Shown piece by piece: positions 1 to 13,600 of a stretch of DNA of 64,000 nt. The number at the start of each line of letters is the position of its first letter. Within the stretch, counting starts at the first letter, position 1. Both the position numbers and the translations under genes were made by a program. Under the pieces are notes generated by a model. It had not been told where the DNA came from. It saw nothing but the letters and a program-made list of their open reading frames with translations, and did no database searches. This stretch comes from Leptasterias polaris (lineage: Eukaryota > Echinodermata > Asteroidea > Forcipulatida > Asteriidae): the NCBI GenBank assembly GCA_037783415.1, contig JAZGTN010000149.1:1798001-1862000 (forward strand), in the 5' to 3' direction.

Positions 1-119
1 TCGTCATGCTTGCTCTAGTCATCGTCAGGAGACTGAAGAGTGTAATACATGTTGGTCCATTTATGGGGTTCAGAGGTTTCAGTGTAGAGTCAGTCACTGG
101 TCTGATTGGTTCTTCTCAA

Positions 120-392
120 AGGAGAACTGTGGTTGGCTGGCCATTGTGTGGGGCGTGTCAGTAGGCTGTTGGATGCCAGTGGAGTTGGGTGGTAGGATAG
201 TTATGCCAAATACTACTAATGAAATAACCGATATCTTGTGGCACAGTGTTGTGCTTGTGTATTTCAATAGCTTCCCTGATGCGACGTGTATACCAATGTC
301 TCTCAGGAGCTATGATGTGAGCTTGATCCCAATAGTTTTTCCTGTCATAACCGGCAAAACGCAACTTATTTCACTTTCATGTCTTTCCAGTT
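120..392 (-). mobile_element. Penelope-like or related retroelement C-terminal fragment
   Basis: Read on the minus strand, a 60-70 residue stretch contains YWDQAHIIAPERHWYTRRI, then REAIEI, a DIG and a final W. This spacing (W, R-R, EA-I, N, G, W) is typical of the C-terminal end of Penelope-like and related reverse transcriptases that carry GIY-YIG nuclease domains. A short FNWKDMKV just upstream in another frame fits the preceding part of the same domain, so the copy carries a stop or frameshift. No reverse transcriptase core is in the window. It is a dead fragment, and the family call rests on motif memory only. Confidence 0.4.
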
Positions 393-399
393 GAAACTG

Positions 400-1499
400 T
401 CATTCAATTTCACTTTGAAGCATGCGAACTCATGGCATTCAAATCATTTAAGTCTTTAAGTTTCAAATATTTTTAGTTGTTCTCTTTAGCAATGCGATAT
501 CGGCATGCAATTTAGCAGAGTAGGCGCAACTAGAGCTGTCAGAGAAGAGCTGCTTCAAATTTGATTGCAGTTCGAGTAGATTATAAAATTGAATGGTTGT
601 TGGTGTTTGTTTTTTTTTTTTTTTTTTTGGGGGGGGTTCTTTCTTTTTTTCTATCACAGGACGTTAAAGACCAATTGCTTAAATTAATTGACATTGAAGG
701 ACTGAGTTTAGGGTATGTTTTTCGTGCAAAATAGAAGAACTCGACGTGTACTGTGTCCGTTTATTTGCCGAAATGACCAAGAAAATCTATGAAAAAATTC
801 ATCGCCATTTTTACGAAGTGACAATTTAGCCCCGAAGCAAACAAATACGAGTTTAACCAAATCACGTTTGAAGTTGAACTATTTTTCTAATTATTGTTTA
901 GGACACAAAAACTATTTATTTTCAAAATTACTAAAAATAAGCTGAATTATTCAGTCATGCAGAGCTGTAAGTTTTGTGTGTTTTAATTTTATTTTGCGAC
1001 TGTTTTGATGAATTATTAATTCCTAAATATATGAAACTTTGTAACAAATAAAATATCAACCGGACCTCGTAACTTTGTAAAAACAATAAACAAACGGTTT
1101 CGTCACTTCGTTTAAACTTCAAAGTCAAACCAGGCCTATTTCGGCACCGTGCCCACGGTACGTATTCCAATGGATTTGATTGGCGAAGTTTGTTTGCCAT
1201 TTCGTTAAACCCAAACCTGACAATATATAATTCGCTGATTGTTCTAGTTTACGAAATTATTACGTATGTTTAGGTCCTGAAACTTAGTGAAAAAGTTAAC
1301 AGTATGAATAACTCACCAATTTACAACAACAACAACAAAACTTTCAAAATCTTCTGATTTGACACATATTTCACTTCGTAAAAGCGACGACGGTTTGTAC
1401 TCAGATCTTTTGGGGGAGGGGAAAGAGTCCGGGGCTCAAGCCCCTCCCCAACCACCATAAATGTTTACTACTATTATATATTTTAATTTCTTTTTCCAG
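400..1499. other. Non-coding stretch before the first recognised exon of receptor gene A
   Basis: I see no exon here. It has a long T run followed by a G run near 607-637 and otherwise unremarkable AT-rich DNA. It is probably intron of receptor gene A, because the first recognised exon (1500) starts in the middle of the ligand-binding domain. The counterpart of gene B exon 0 was looked for here and not found. Confidence 0.4.
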
Positions 1500-1667
1500 G
1501 TTGTATTGGCCTCTAGTCGTACATTAGCAGATAGTTCGTTGTATCCGTACACTGTGCAAGCAGTTTATTCCGAAACGCAAACATTTAGGGCTATAGTGAA
1601 GTTATTCAAGACGATGGGCTGGCGTCGAATTGCAGTTATCTACGCAGAGACGCCATCATTCCAAGCT
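1500..1667 (+). CDS. Gene A exon 1: Venus-flytrap lobe 1
   Basis: Encodes 56 residues, phase 0 at both ends, between a tttttccag acceptor and a gtaagt donor. Contains the GABA-B motif YPYTVQA and the MGWRRIAVIY strand. The equivalent gene B exon has exactly the same length. Confidence 0.85.
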
Positions 1668-4600
1668 GTAAGTTTATCCTCTTGTAAAATACAACCGCCG
1701 TACCGAATGCGCACGTATTAAAAATTACTTACGGAGCCTAAGACGGAGCCCATACTGAATCCTTGATTTCAAAAAGAGCCTGTATCTTGCCGTAAGACGT
1801 ATTAATGTCACACTGGTGCATATTCTGCACAAGAACAACGTTTTTTCTATTCCATGGCAGGCTCCACAGCTGACTGCGTTTGTTTAACATATTAAAAAGA
1901 AAAGTTGCTTAATTTTAAGTTAACATTTAATAGGCATTTTTCTCGCTTTGAATAAATACAATTGGTACGGCATCAGTAACTATAAAATTTGCATTTTGAA
2001 TAGTGAAGATTTTACTACAAGTTGTAACACAATCGTTTCTCACAAAACACTTCAGTTTATTGCAAACTTGTTTGTATATATAGATGATCTTCCCGTCAAG
2101 GGAACTCAGCAAAACTACCAAACATGGGATAAAAGCACTAATCTTGTGACAGCCAATCTATCTCATACAAACATTGGTTTAACGTCGATGAATACACCAA
2201 TCCATTAAGCCACGCCCATTTCTTATTGACCAATCACAACCGCGAAATCTGATCACCATTTGAGCCGTTTGGTGATCTTTGCACTAATGGTGATCGGGTT
2301 TCGCGGCTGTGATTGGTCAACTCGTAAGGAGGTGGGGCTTATAATGGATCGATCTATTGCACAAAGCAATAATTGTGATTCAATACTCTTTCTGGTCATT
2401 GTTAAATCAGCAGTTAGCTTGGTAGTAGCCGAACCCACAACCTTTGATTGTAAGTTCTGCAGTCTAACCACTTGACCACGGTGTGACAATACAATATGGT
2501 GTATGTGGTGTAAACCATACTATATGATACCAATAATGATATTAAACCTGTTATTCCTTCTGACGTGTGTTTCGATGCAGACAATGAATGCATTTCGTGA
2601 GTCACTAGAAGCTGAAGATATCCACGTTGTGGTATCAGAGGGAGTCAAAGATACCTCCAAGTTTGAATTTCATCTCCAAAGCATCAAGGTAAAAATCCAC
2701 AGATTTTTAGAAAACTCATACTCATGCTAAACCATTCTCATATAGTGCAGTATAATAATAACAACAATAATATAGTCTTATATAGCGCACATCTACCTAT
2801 AAGGTACTCATGGCGCTTGAACAGACAGAAACAAACAGACAGAAACAATCTAAGACAGGTTTTTAATTTATTTTGTATTATGAGACCAAATTTATGTAGC
2901 ACCTAATATAAAGGATGTGCTGGATGCGGCACTTTCAGCAGCCACTGCTGCCAGACACACGGGAGCAAACCCTTCTCTTAGCGATAAGTGTAACTGGGTC
3001 TTTTGCGTGCATTCAGCTGTACGTCCCATCCGAAGGACAAAGCAATAATGGTTAAGTGTCTTGCTTAAAGGACACAAGTGTCACGACCGGGACTCGAACC
3101 TACTTTCTGCTGAACAGAAATACCAGAGTTTGAGTTCGGTGATCTTAACCGCTCGGCCACGACACGCCACGGTGATTCACCAGCGCATTCGCCGTGATTG
3201 AATTCAATTAACAAAATTATTTATTAAAGAAATGTATAGCAGTTCAAAACTTAATTGCACATGTCAACATAAAACATTTAAGTGTTATACATTCAACACT
3301 TATTATACAAATAGACTGTGCAAGTCTTGCACATACTAAATTTTCGGAGACCAAGTTGCTCCCAACCATTAAGTTTTACGTGTGCGTGATTCTTTTTCTT
3401 CGAACACTTTAGTTTATTCTATGGCGAAACAAATTATAAAATTTAGTGATGAAATATCTGAAAGCAATTTTTGTTTAAAAAATCAACGAAATAAACAAAG
3501 AAAAGGAACTGGCCTCGGGTTCCGATTACCTGTACACAATTTACACTGTTGCCCAACTAAAGTTCTTGTTATCAATAAACCTAATGTAATGGTAGAACAA
3601 ATCCTGGCTGATACGCTAATGGAGTGTTTTTATTATAAAGTATTTCGTGATTGAGTGGGTTTCCCGAGTTGGGGGTTTTTCCTCCCACATCTAAACTATT
3701 TCATGGACATCCTCTCTATACAAGTATCTTCAGACCCTCAGGTTACGATGCAACTTATTCTAGTTACGACAATGGTTTCCTTGGCTTCATTAATAACATA
3801 AATATATAATAATAAGAAAACATTTTGGCACCTTAGTCTTACTTGCTCTGCTCAACATTGCACAATATGGTGGCCCTGAAGGGACATCGCATATCGGAAA
3901 CGTGTGCGCATACATATGCAATGTCGTGAAACAATTCGCGAATATATGCGCACACATATGCAATGTCGTGAAACAATTCGCGAATATGTGCGCACACGTA
4001 TGCAATGTCGTGAAACAAATTGCGAATATGTGCGCACACGGTATGCAATGTCCTGAAACAATTCGCGAATGTGTGCGCACACGTATGCAATGTCGTGAAA
4101 CAATTCGCGAATATATGCGCACACGTATGCAATGTCGTGAAACAATTCGCGAATATGTGCGCACACGTATGCAATGTCGTGAAACAAATCGTGAATGTGT
4201 GCGCACACGTATGCAATGTCGTGAAACAATTCGCGAATGTGTGCGCACACGTCTGCGAATATATTTGCGATGTCGTGAATTTTATTGCATACCATGTCGC
4301 ATACCTTTGAATAAAATGTCTAATGATCTGGGGAGTTTCTTACCTACAGTGAGATAAGCGGTAGTCATTGCAGCGGTAGTCATTGTTGTGAGGCAAGCGA
4401 GGCGGGTGGTCTTCGGTATGGCAAGACTTGGCCTGGTGCCAAGTTCCTGGGTACACATTATTGTACAGTCATGCTTACAGGAGCCTGACTGTAGCACCAC
4501 GTACTCCCTAGGTCACTAACAAATTGTCCGCAACTATGACATCACCCCAAAGGTATGCGACATGGTATGCAATAAAATTCACGACATCGCAAATATATTC

Positions 4601-7600
4601 GCAGACGTGTGCGCACATATTCGTGAATTGTTTCACGACATTGCATACGTGTGCGCACATATTCACAAATTGTTTTACGACATTGCATACGTGTGAGCAC
4701 ATATTCGCGAATTGTTTCACGACATTGCATACGTGTGCTCACACATTCGCGAATTGTTTCACGACATTGGATACGTGTGCGCACATATTCGCGAATTGTT
4801 TCACGACATTGCATACGTATGCGCACACGTTTGTGATATGCGATGTCCTTTCAGGGCCACCATAGCACAATATTTTGAAGTAAAACTTTATGGTTCTATT
4901 TTCAGCGCCAAGATGCCCGGATCATTTATACAGGATTCTTTAGAGATGAATTGCTGAAACTATTTTGTCAGGTAGAGTGACCGTAATGTAGTCTTTTAAA
5001 ATAATATTCGAGTCCGTCCGATGCACTCAATCGAACGGCCACGACATTCCATAGATAAATAGCTCATTTGGCTGATCCTGTGCGCCGTCCCCCGTGCGTA
5101 CATAGATGTAAGTTTTCAATTGTTTCAGTGACCGTCGTTTTACCTCTAATATGGCGGCGTGGTGACTTCAAGATATCAATGATATGATCCATGATTGACT
5201 GAGAGGCGTGCACGTTTCCATTGTTTGTCGTCAAAGATGGCGGTCAATGACGTCACTTGCAATCCATCTATATAATTTGAAATCTCTGTTCCTAATGAAA
5301 TGAGAAAGTGAAACATGTCAGTGAGACAGTTATATATAAATCAAAAACCAAAACTGATACATGACAATTTTATACCAACTTAGGCATACCAATCAGGAAT
5401 ATACGGAGCCAAGTACGTGTGGGTGGGACCGATTTGGGCAAAGTATGCCTGGTGGTTAGACGCGTCTCCAGACGTCATTGCGCCCTGTACGCAGAAGCAG
5501 ATCAACATGGCAGTTAACCACACACTGCATTTTGACGGGAATCCACGGCGAGTCGATACATCTGTCATGGATTTTAACGGAGTGGTAGATATGTTGTTAA
5601 ATATGTTTGTTTTTTGGTTGTTTTTTTTCAATTTTGTTCATTCCTATTCATGTTTTACAGCAGGTCAGTTTGTGAAAGAGAGTAGACAGTTTTATAAAAG
5701 GAAATAGTAAAGAAAACTAAAATACAATGCATTGTTCAAAGAGGGTTCGTGCAAAACCAACAATAATCCAACAGATAACAGAATAAATTGAGTTTGAGGC
5801 TGTTTCGGTAAGTCGGGGTAAGGAACAACCTTGTCAAATAATGACAAACATGATTCAATTGGACGGGACAATTCACTTAAAGCCAAAAACATGTGACTAG
5901 TAAGATTGAAATGAGCATCGGAGCCCACAGGAGATAAAACAATATGAATTACATAGAGAATCATGTTTTGAACGCAGCTTTTTATATTATTATATATCAT
6001 GTTTCTTTAAGTTATTGCTACCCGAAGTACAAGGTGCTTTTATGCTCAATTTTGTTTGAATAGAAACATCTATGAAAGCAATAATTTTATAAATTTCTCA
6101 ACATTCATGTTAGCTATATTCATGCGCTGGATTGTCAACAGTTTACTATTGAAATTTTTTTCTCAGTTTTGTTTACATTTATTATTATTTGAACAGCAGG
6201 TCAGTTTGTTAAAATTGATTAATAATACAGGGATAGATTAGAATACAAAATAAGTAACAGACTAAAGGTAACATTTACACTTAAACTAAAGAAGGCGCTT
6301 GGTACAAAACCAACGATAATGTTGTTTGTGAAGGATGTGCGGGTCAGACGAGGTCAAGCATAGGGCTTTTACAGTCGAATGGCAAACAGGAAAGGAACCA
6401 ACCAGAATGGACAATTCACTTGAAGGATGTGTAGAACATTGGTAAGATTGAAAATATCAATATTCACAGATTTGCACATGGTATAAAGATAGTCATGGTG
6501 GAAAACTTCCCTTGAAACAGTTTTGCTTGAAATGCTATAGTTTTTAGGAAATGAGTAAAACAATTAATCTTTATCACTGGTGATAAATTCGGATGTTTAA
6601 AAACAGTGAAAACATTATAATGAGATTTTGAACTGTTTTCTCATGACTCCGAAGACCGAGTTAGTTTAAACTTTCACAGGTTTGTTATTTCATGTTCATG
6701 TCGGGTGATATCAAGTGTGGATAATGGTCTTTGACAATTACCAATGTTGTACATTGTACAAATGCAAAGTACTGGTGAATGAAATTGGCGTTTAATACCA
6801 GAGTGGGGTGAGGTAGGAGGAGCCCCCGCTTATAACCCTTGCCCCATTCTTTTCCAAATGAGATCTCCCAAAGTTCACAGATGGTTCGATATATTATATA
6901 GCACCCCCTCCATTAGTTATTTGCTCCCGATTGACCCCTGCCCCCGATTGACCCCTCCCCCAAGTGAAATGGTTAAACCACTATTGAGATAAAGCTATAT
7001 TATGATGTTATAGAGAAGACTATTTTGAACGCAGCTATATTATCTATGTAATATTAAAGACAAGATGCAAGATGCGTTTTACGTTCAATTTTGTTTAACA
7101 GAAACCTCTGCCCGAGCATTACGACTACTATAGCAATGACCACCCTGATAACGACTTGCTGGCTTATACGTACGACGGCATCATATCCATTGCATTAGCC
7201 CTCAATGCTTCCATAGCCGACCTGCAGCGTCTTGATCCTCCTCGACGACTCGAAGATTTCAGCTACTCCGATGAGGAGATGGCCAAAGTCATCCTGAAAA
7301 ACGCTGGCAATCTTGACTTTAATGGCCTATTGGTAGATTGGTAGTTTATGTTGTATTTTAATAAATCAACACACTTGTAGTTAATCAAGTATTGTAATGA
7401 ATAGTACACAAAAATAGGAGTCTCTCTAATTATTTTTACCCGAAACATGTGCTTGGTGAGCAGCTACAGGCCTGATCTCCGTTCTTGTAAGGGCGAGGTG
7501 GGGCATGTCTTCGTATCCAAGCCGAGGAGTTTAACAAAAAGAGATCCGGGGAAAGGGTGTACCGAGGACGTCCTCGCTTTGATTGTAGTGGTTTTTCGTT

Positions 7601-10600
7601 TCCAAAACCATTGGGGACATCGCAAAAAGAAACTAAGCTCAAACGATGGGAGAACAAAAGGATGTCCAAGGTTTACACCTTAAACAAGCATGTGTGTTTT
7701 GTTTTGTGAAGAGCACTTTTACGAGGGAAATTTCAATTTCTGCTGTAAAATATCAAAGGACACAAAGGGAATAACCAGGGGCATAAAGTCACTTGCCTCC
7801 AGTGCTTCCATGAAGTATCGGGCATTCGCTATAGCAGTACAGCACAAGTTGCTAAGGCAGTGTGACGGTGGACATTGTTGTGTTTTGGTTTTGTTTTTGT
7901 TGACATTTATTCTCAAGATCTTATACTTTTTCTTCAAATTTGTTTGAAGGGAAGATTTCTGATTGAAGACGGTCAGAGACAGACGTACAGTGTCTACGTT
8001 GAGCAGGCTCAAGGTAAGCGGCATTTGATTGCAAGTATTCAAACGGCAAAAGGGGAGTTGGAACTTTTTTCTATGGGGCACTTCTGACCAATGAAAACTG
8101 TAGTTTCCGTTTGCATTTTTCCTTGCAAAAGTCTCCTTCCGTCATTTACTAAACATTTGTAAGACAATCTGAAGTGTGTGTGCGTGTAAATATAAAATGT
8201 TTTTTTAAATAATGAAATTACTACATGAAAGCTTGTAGAAATGTACAATTTTGTTCTGGTAATTTTTTATTTCAAAACTCCGAATTTCAAATAGAGGTCA
8301 CGGGGGTGGACACGGACATCAATTGGGGCACATTCCCCCACCCCGTGCTCCAAATATGTGTTAGTTTTAACTATGAAGGGGGGTACGAAGCTAATCAAAC
8401 GCCTCGCCCAACTACTGCGCATATTGAGCCTTGTGCATTACACACACAAAAACAGCTAAACCCCTTTGGATTATGCAGAACCGATAACTCATTCGATACA
8501 CAGGTTAACGAACAAAAACAATAACAGTGTGCACCACCTTTAATACACACCGTGAACTGAGAGTCACAATTGTTGGAGACCACTCGACCCAAACATCATG
8601 CTACATGTATTCCAATGCAACAATTTGCTATAGCAATGAAGAATATTCTATACTGTTGGTCTATACTATCATGTTCACATTCAGGAAGCAATATGGAAAC
8701 AACAATGGTATACATGGCTCAGAAGCAGCAACTGTTGAACCATGGTGACTCGGCACTCAAATGGCAAGGTAGGCTTGATTACTATTATTTTATTTTATTT
8801 TTCATATACACGTGTCTACACAATTTTGTAGAGTACTTGTTTTTCTCTTAACTGGTTATATTGTAGTATAGTTGACAAGTTTTTTGACAAATCTATGTAA
8901 ATACACTGCGTGCAGATAGTTATGCATGGAGCAAGTTTGAGTGCGCACCATGGTTAACTAAAGGTCGACTATTTTGACTCGAACCAAGGCTGGTCGACCA
9001 TTGGTTGACTACTGTGGTCGACAATTTGGAACCAGTCTCAGGACCATGGTTTCTTCCCTGGTCCCAGTAACTTTGTTTGATGCTAACCTCTTGTAAAGGA
9101 CAGAAGGGAACCAGTGATGATATAGCAAAACGGCTTGAATACCGTACACCGATGGTTGCCTATAGACTTCCAAGCGAGTCGTTCGAGAGAGTAAGTTACT
9201 GGATATGTACGTTGCTAGTCAGTGTATACAGTGGACCAGACATAATAATTATTTACCGTACCTCATTTGCATAACGTGAACTATAGAATGCCTGATGGGG
9301 GAAAACAAAAACACACACACACAAAACCAACCAAAATTGTCACCACACAGTACACAGTAAGGCATCTTATGTACAGTAATGCTCTTTTTTCCCCAATACT
9401 GTGTAGTCTTTATTCGAGACGTTACGGGACTTTATAAAGCGTTCTTGAGTCAAGAAGTAGCCTATAGCTGGTACAATATTTCTGCTTGCATGGCCTCAAC
9501 CTTAAGCTCAGTCTAAGTTTGGAAAAGCCTGAGACGTTGATTTAAAAATAATTCTACAAACGATTTAAGCCACTACAATTTACGAGAGAGAATGTTCAAT
9601 TATTTCGTAATACTTGCCGATTTTATTAACATATACAGATTTAAAAGATTCTACACATGAGTATATGTACAGAGTTTCGTTTGATTTGGACTAACCAAGT
9701 GTTGTTAGAAATTGTTTGAGACACTATGCACAGTCACTGTTATAAGGTTTATTACGACCGACAGTGCAATTATCGCCTGTTTTCGATACTGCGCGAAGTT
9801 CCCTAAACACAAAAGCATTGAATGAAAGTCGGAATACTTTTTATGACGCACAATAATATTGCATTGTGTACGGAGTTCTGGAACTGATATCCTGAAATGT
9901 TGAGATGAAATATTACGTCTATTGGTGTCACTTCCTGCAGTGAATTATTTCAGGATCACAAAAAGTTGGATGGCACTTCCAAAGCTCCGTAACGGTGCTT
10001 TCAACGCATGATAAAGAATTATTTACAACTTTCTTGAACAAACTCTTTTTTAAAGGTACTTTCCCCGAAATGGGGCGATTGCTTTGATGTGTGTACGTTT
10101 TGAATAGTGTAGTCTCGACGTCATCAGATGTATTTTTCGCAATGTTGGCAGTAAACTGCTGCCCTATCCTGAAAAGCATTTGCCAATGTAAGGTGTACCA
10201 AGTGGCACACACTAAGAAAAAGGGTTATTGCTTACATAAACTTGGTAGGTCTTTACTTTTCGGCTTTCCCAGGTGAATATTAACAAGTGCTTTATCAAAT
10301 TACACGAAATGCCAAATCGAATCTTCGTTACTCACCGAATCAGAAAACAGCCCCGGTTTGAAAGGAAAACAGATAATTGCTTGTGTACGATTGAAGACCA
10401 GTGTTTACGGTTTGTCGAATTTGTGCACGCGTGTACTTTACTTTATTTAATAGGCTTCATTTACATTGAAGTAAGGAAGGACAGCGTGAAATTACAATCA
10501 ACTACAAAACCTCTCATAATAGAGGTACGGAGAAAACAACAATTTGCGCTACGGGCGTTTCTTCCTTTGCGTTTAGTCCAGTGCATCGGGTGAATTCATA

Positions 10601-13600
10601 GGTTCACGTATCGTGTTTGCCGTTTGCTTTGAAAAAAAAAAGTTTGTATATTAATTTTGATTGCTAGACATTTGTTTTACTGTAGAAACAAAAACCAGGG
10701 ATGTGGTAAACAATCATATAATTATACATAGTACTTTATTTATTTTTTTGTTTTTGATTTTTTATTAATGTTTTTTTATTTTGTACTTCCCATTTATTTT
10801 TCAGGAAAGAAAAGGAAAACGAATTGTTGATACTTTTTTTTTCTCTGAACGAAATTTGAAAGATGATGCTAAACGAAAATCAGACAAAAATAGGGAGGTT
10901 TCGCACGCGAACGGATACGCATACGCATACGTTTAGCTATCCGTAACCGTTAGCAGCCTTTCTGTTGTTTTGCAATCCCAGCGTTTTGGTGGCACTGTTC
11001 GCTGTTCCAGCACAGCACTTGGTGGCGCTGTTCAACATGGCATCCTCCATAGACGAGCTTATGTTCATAGCTTTAGAGGCAAATGACGAAGAAAAAGTGC
11101 ATTTTTTCGTATTTCAAAGTCTTTAGAAATCAACAAAATGACACGTACATGTTCAGTGATTCATTTATTTTGATACTATTTATACATAATATTTGGAAAC
11201 AAATACAGAAGAATTACTAGAAGTTCGAGTTTTCCTACGTGTTTTTTACTTACGTGTAGCAAGCGGGATATCAGTGTCGTCTGCACGTATAGCGGATAGC
11301 GAGTAGCGTATGACGTCATAATGATGACGTAACCGTCGCATTAACCGTATCCGTTCGTATGCGAAACCTCCCTAATGTCCGCACAATACATGTAAGGTTA
11401 AAAACTATTTTGTACATGACTGATTAACCTGATTTAAAGGCAGGGTATACTAAGTGCCAAAGACCAGTATCCTCCCTTGGAATTGGTGTATCAAAATTTA
11501 GGCTCAGCATTCGTCATCGAAGTTAAAAGAAAATAATGACAGAAAAAAACATTTTGCATTGACTTCATGCTTGAAGCCTTTCTCAGATTCAATTTTGTGT
11601 GTGAATTTGTCTCTATAATTTTATAACATGTACGTTCTTGTTTTTAAGAGGAGCGTTCTCTTTTAATTAAAATAATGTACGTTGGCTTTCAATGTTTGAC
11701 GATCCCTTTGAACAATAATTATTCGTTCTCTTTTGATAGTGTGCATTCTTTTTAAAGGATGCACGTTGTCGTCTTCTAATATTATACGTTTTCTTATAAG
11801 TACGCTCTCTTCAATTAGCATAACTCTTAATGTGCGATCTCCCCAAATGTATTTCTCTTTTAGTATTGTACATTCTGTTTTAATAATGTACATTTTTTTC
11901 CAGTAATGTACATGTACATTATCGCGAATATTGCGCGTTCTCTTTTAATTATGGTTTGCTCTCTACTAATAATGTACGCTCTCTTTTAACAATGTACGCT
12001 CCTTTTCAATAATGCACGTTCGATTTGATTAATGTATGTTCTGTTTTAATAATGCACGTTTGATTTCAATAATGCACGTTCTTTCTTGTAAAAAATAAAC
12101 TCAGGTGGTCATGTTCCAGTGGACGGTGTAACCAAACGGGAAACGATTCTCGAAATTTCGTCGACCACTCGAGCGGTTCTATTCTCCATAGCTTCGTTGG
12201 GTATCACCGTGGCGCTTATATTTCTAGTCATCAACATCAATTACAAAAACAAAAGGTTAGACGAATTACCTGGTTTGGGGTATGAACAATATTTTGGCTA
12301 GAGTTGCGGTAAGACCATTTACATAAAATATCTTTACTTTACATGGGGTAGTTCTTAAAACGTGTGTTTTAATAACTCGACGTTTCGATACGTAAGGTAG
12401 AATCGTCTTCAAGAGGAAGATGGACTTTGATGATGCGGCTGTATATTAAGCCCGTTCATACGTCACAAGAATTGCGAAACCCCGAGCGAATTTCCCTCCC
12501 TCAATGGTGGAAAACAGCGCGTAAATAATTGCCCACGTCACGTAATTCGCTTCGCATTCGGTTTTTCGTGAATCGCGCTATTGGATGACCATTTTTTTAA
12601 ACATGACTCATTTGAAGTGGGCTGTGGCAAAACAAACTTACGTTTTGACACGCGTGTACGAAGCGCCCTCAAGCGCCCTTCAAGCGCACTGAGCAGTTAC
12701 TGTTGGTGAGCTAGCGTTGTTTTTCAGTGCATCCTGTCTATGGGTTAGTGACGAGAGGTATCGAAACGGTGCGCTGCCCAGAGTGTAGTGAGGCTCTGTT
12801 ACAAGATCAGAGAAGAAAGAGTTGGGACCATCGTTCTATAACTTGATGTTTTTGGGGAGGCTGTGACTATTTTGAATGCGCACATAGAGTGGGTCAACCA
12901 CAGAAAGGATTTATTAAAATATCAAATACATTTTGATAATTCAAAGTCACAACTCCAGGGGAAAAGATCGAGCAAGGCATGGGGGAAATACCGGCGCGGT
13001 GAAATTTTACCCCACTGGGAACGAGGTTACCGCTTCGAGGATTGCGCTATGATGCACGCGAGAAACTGGATATTGTGGGTGCGATTTGGAGGATGAGTTC
13101 AATGATGCGCACAGCAGGCGGCAAATAAGAAACTGGAGCCGAGTGTCTCAGTCAGCCTATAAAGTTTACTAGATGGTAGTTACAATGGTGCTTGCTATAA
13201 TGTAATCGTTTCTTATACAATCACAAGATAGTATTAATTTTACTGATTTCATTACAAATAAATTTAGAGCTATCAAGATGTCGAGCCCTTCCCTGAGTAA
13301 CCTGACTGTAATCGGTTGTCTGCTTCTCTACGCCTCGGTCTTTGCCTCAGGATGGGATAAGACCGACCTGTCTGACACGGCCATCGTCATCAAGTGTCAT
13401 GTAAGTAAATGCAAATAACTTTCAATAAAAAGTGTAAAAGATAACTGCAAAACAACCAAAGAAACTGTAAGGAAACTGTGACTTCCTCGTCCGTTGCTTT
13501 TGTCAATCATTTGCATGAGTTATTCATTTCCAGGGGGAAATGATGTTGATATCTCTTGGACTATCTCTGACCTTCGGTTCTATCTTCATGAAGACCTACC

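Noticed and set aside
3790..4357. Long repetitive open frames on both strands (and again at 4508-4957)
   Set aside because: They are caused by the 42-bp tandem units of the foldback element. All frames stay open because 42 is a multiple of three, and the opposite arm gives the same peptides inverted.
7447..7683. Open frame with basic and proline-containing peptide on both strands in intron 5 of gene A
   Set aside because: No recognisable domain and no counterpart in the paralog. Left as unresolved intron.
9102..9191. Exon-like segment ending in a perfect GTAAGT donor (IAKRLEYRTPMVAYRLPSES)
   Set aside because: Inserted between gene A exons 7 and 8 it would break the frame, and gene B has no counterpart. 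Probably chance or repeat debris.
12863..13096. 77-codon open frame in gene A intron 8
   Set aside because: No motif, no splice-site context and no equivalent in gene B.
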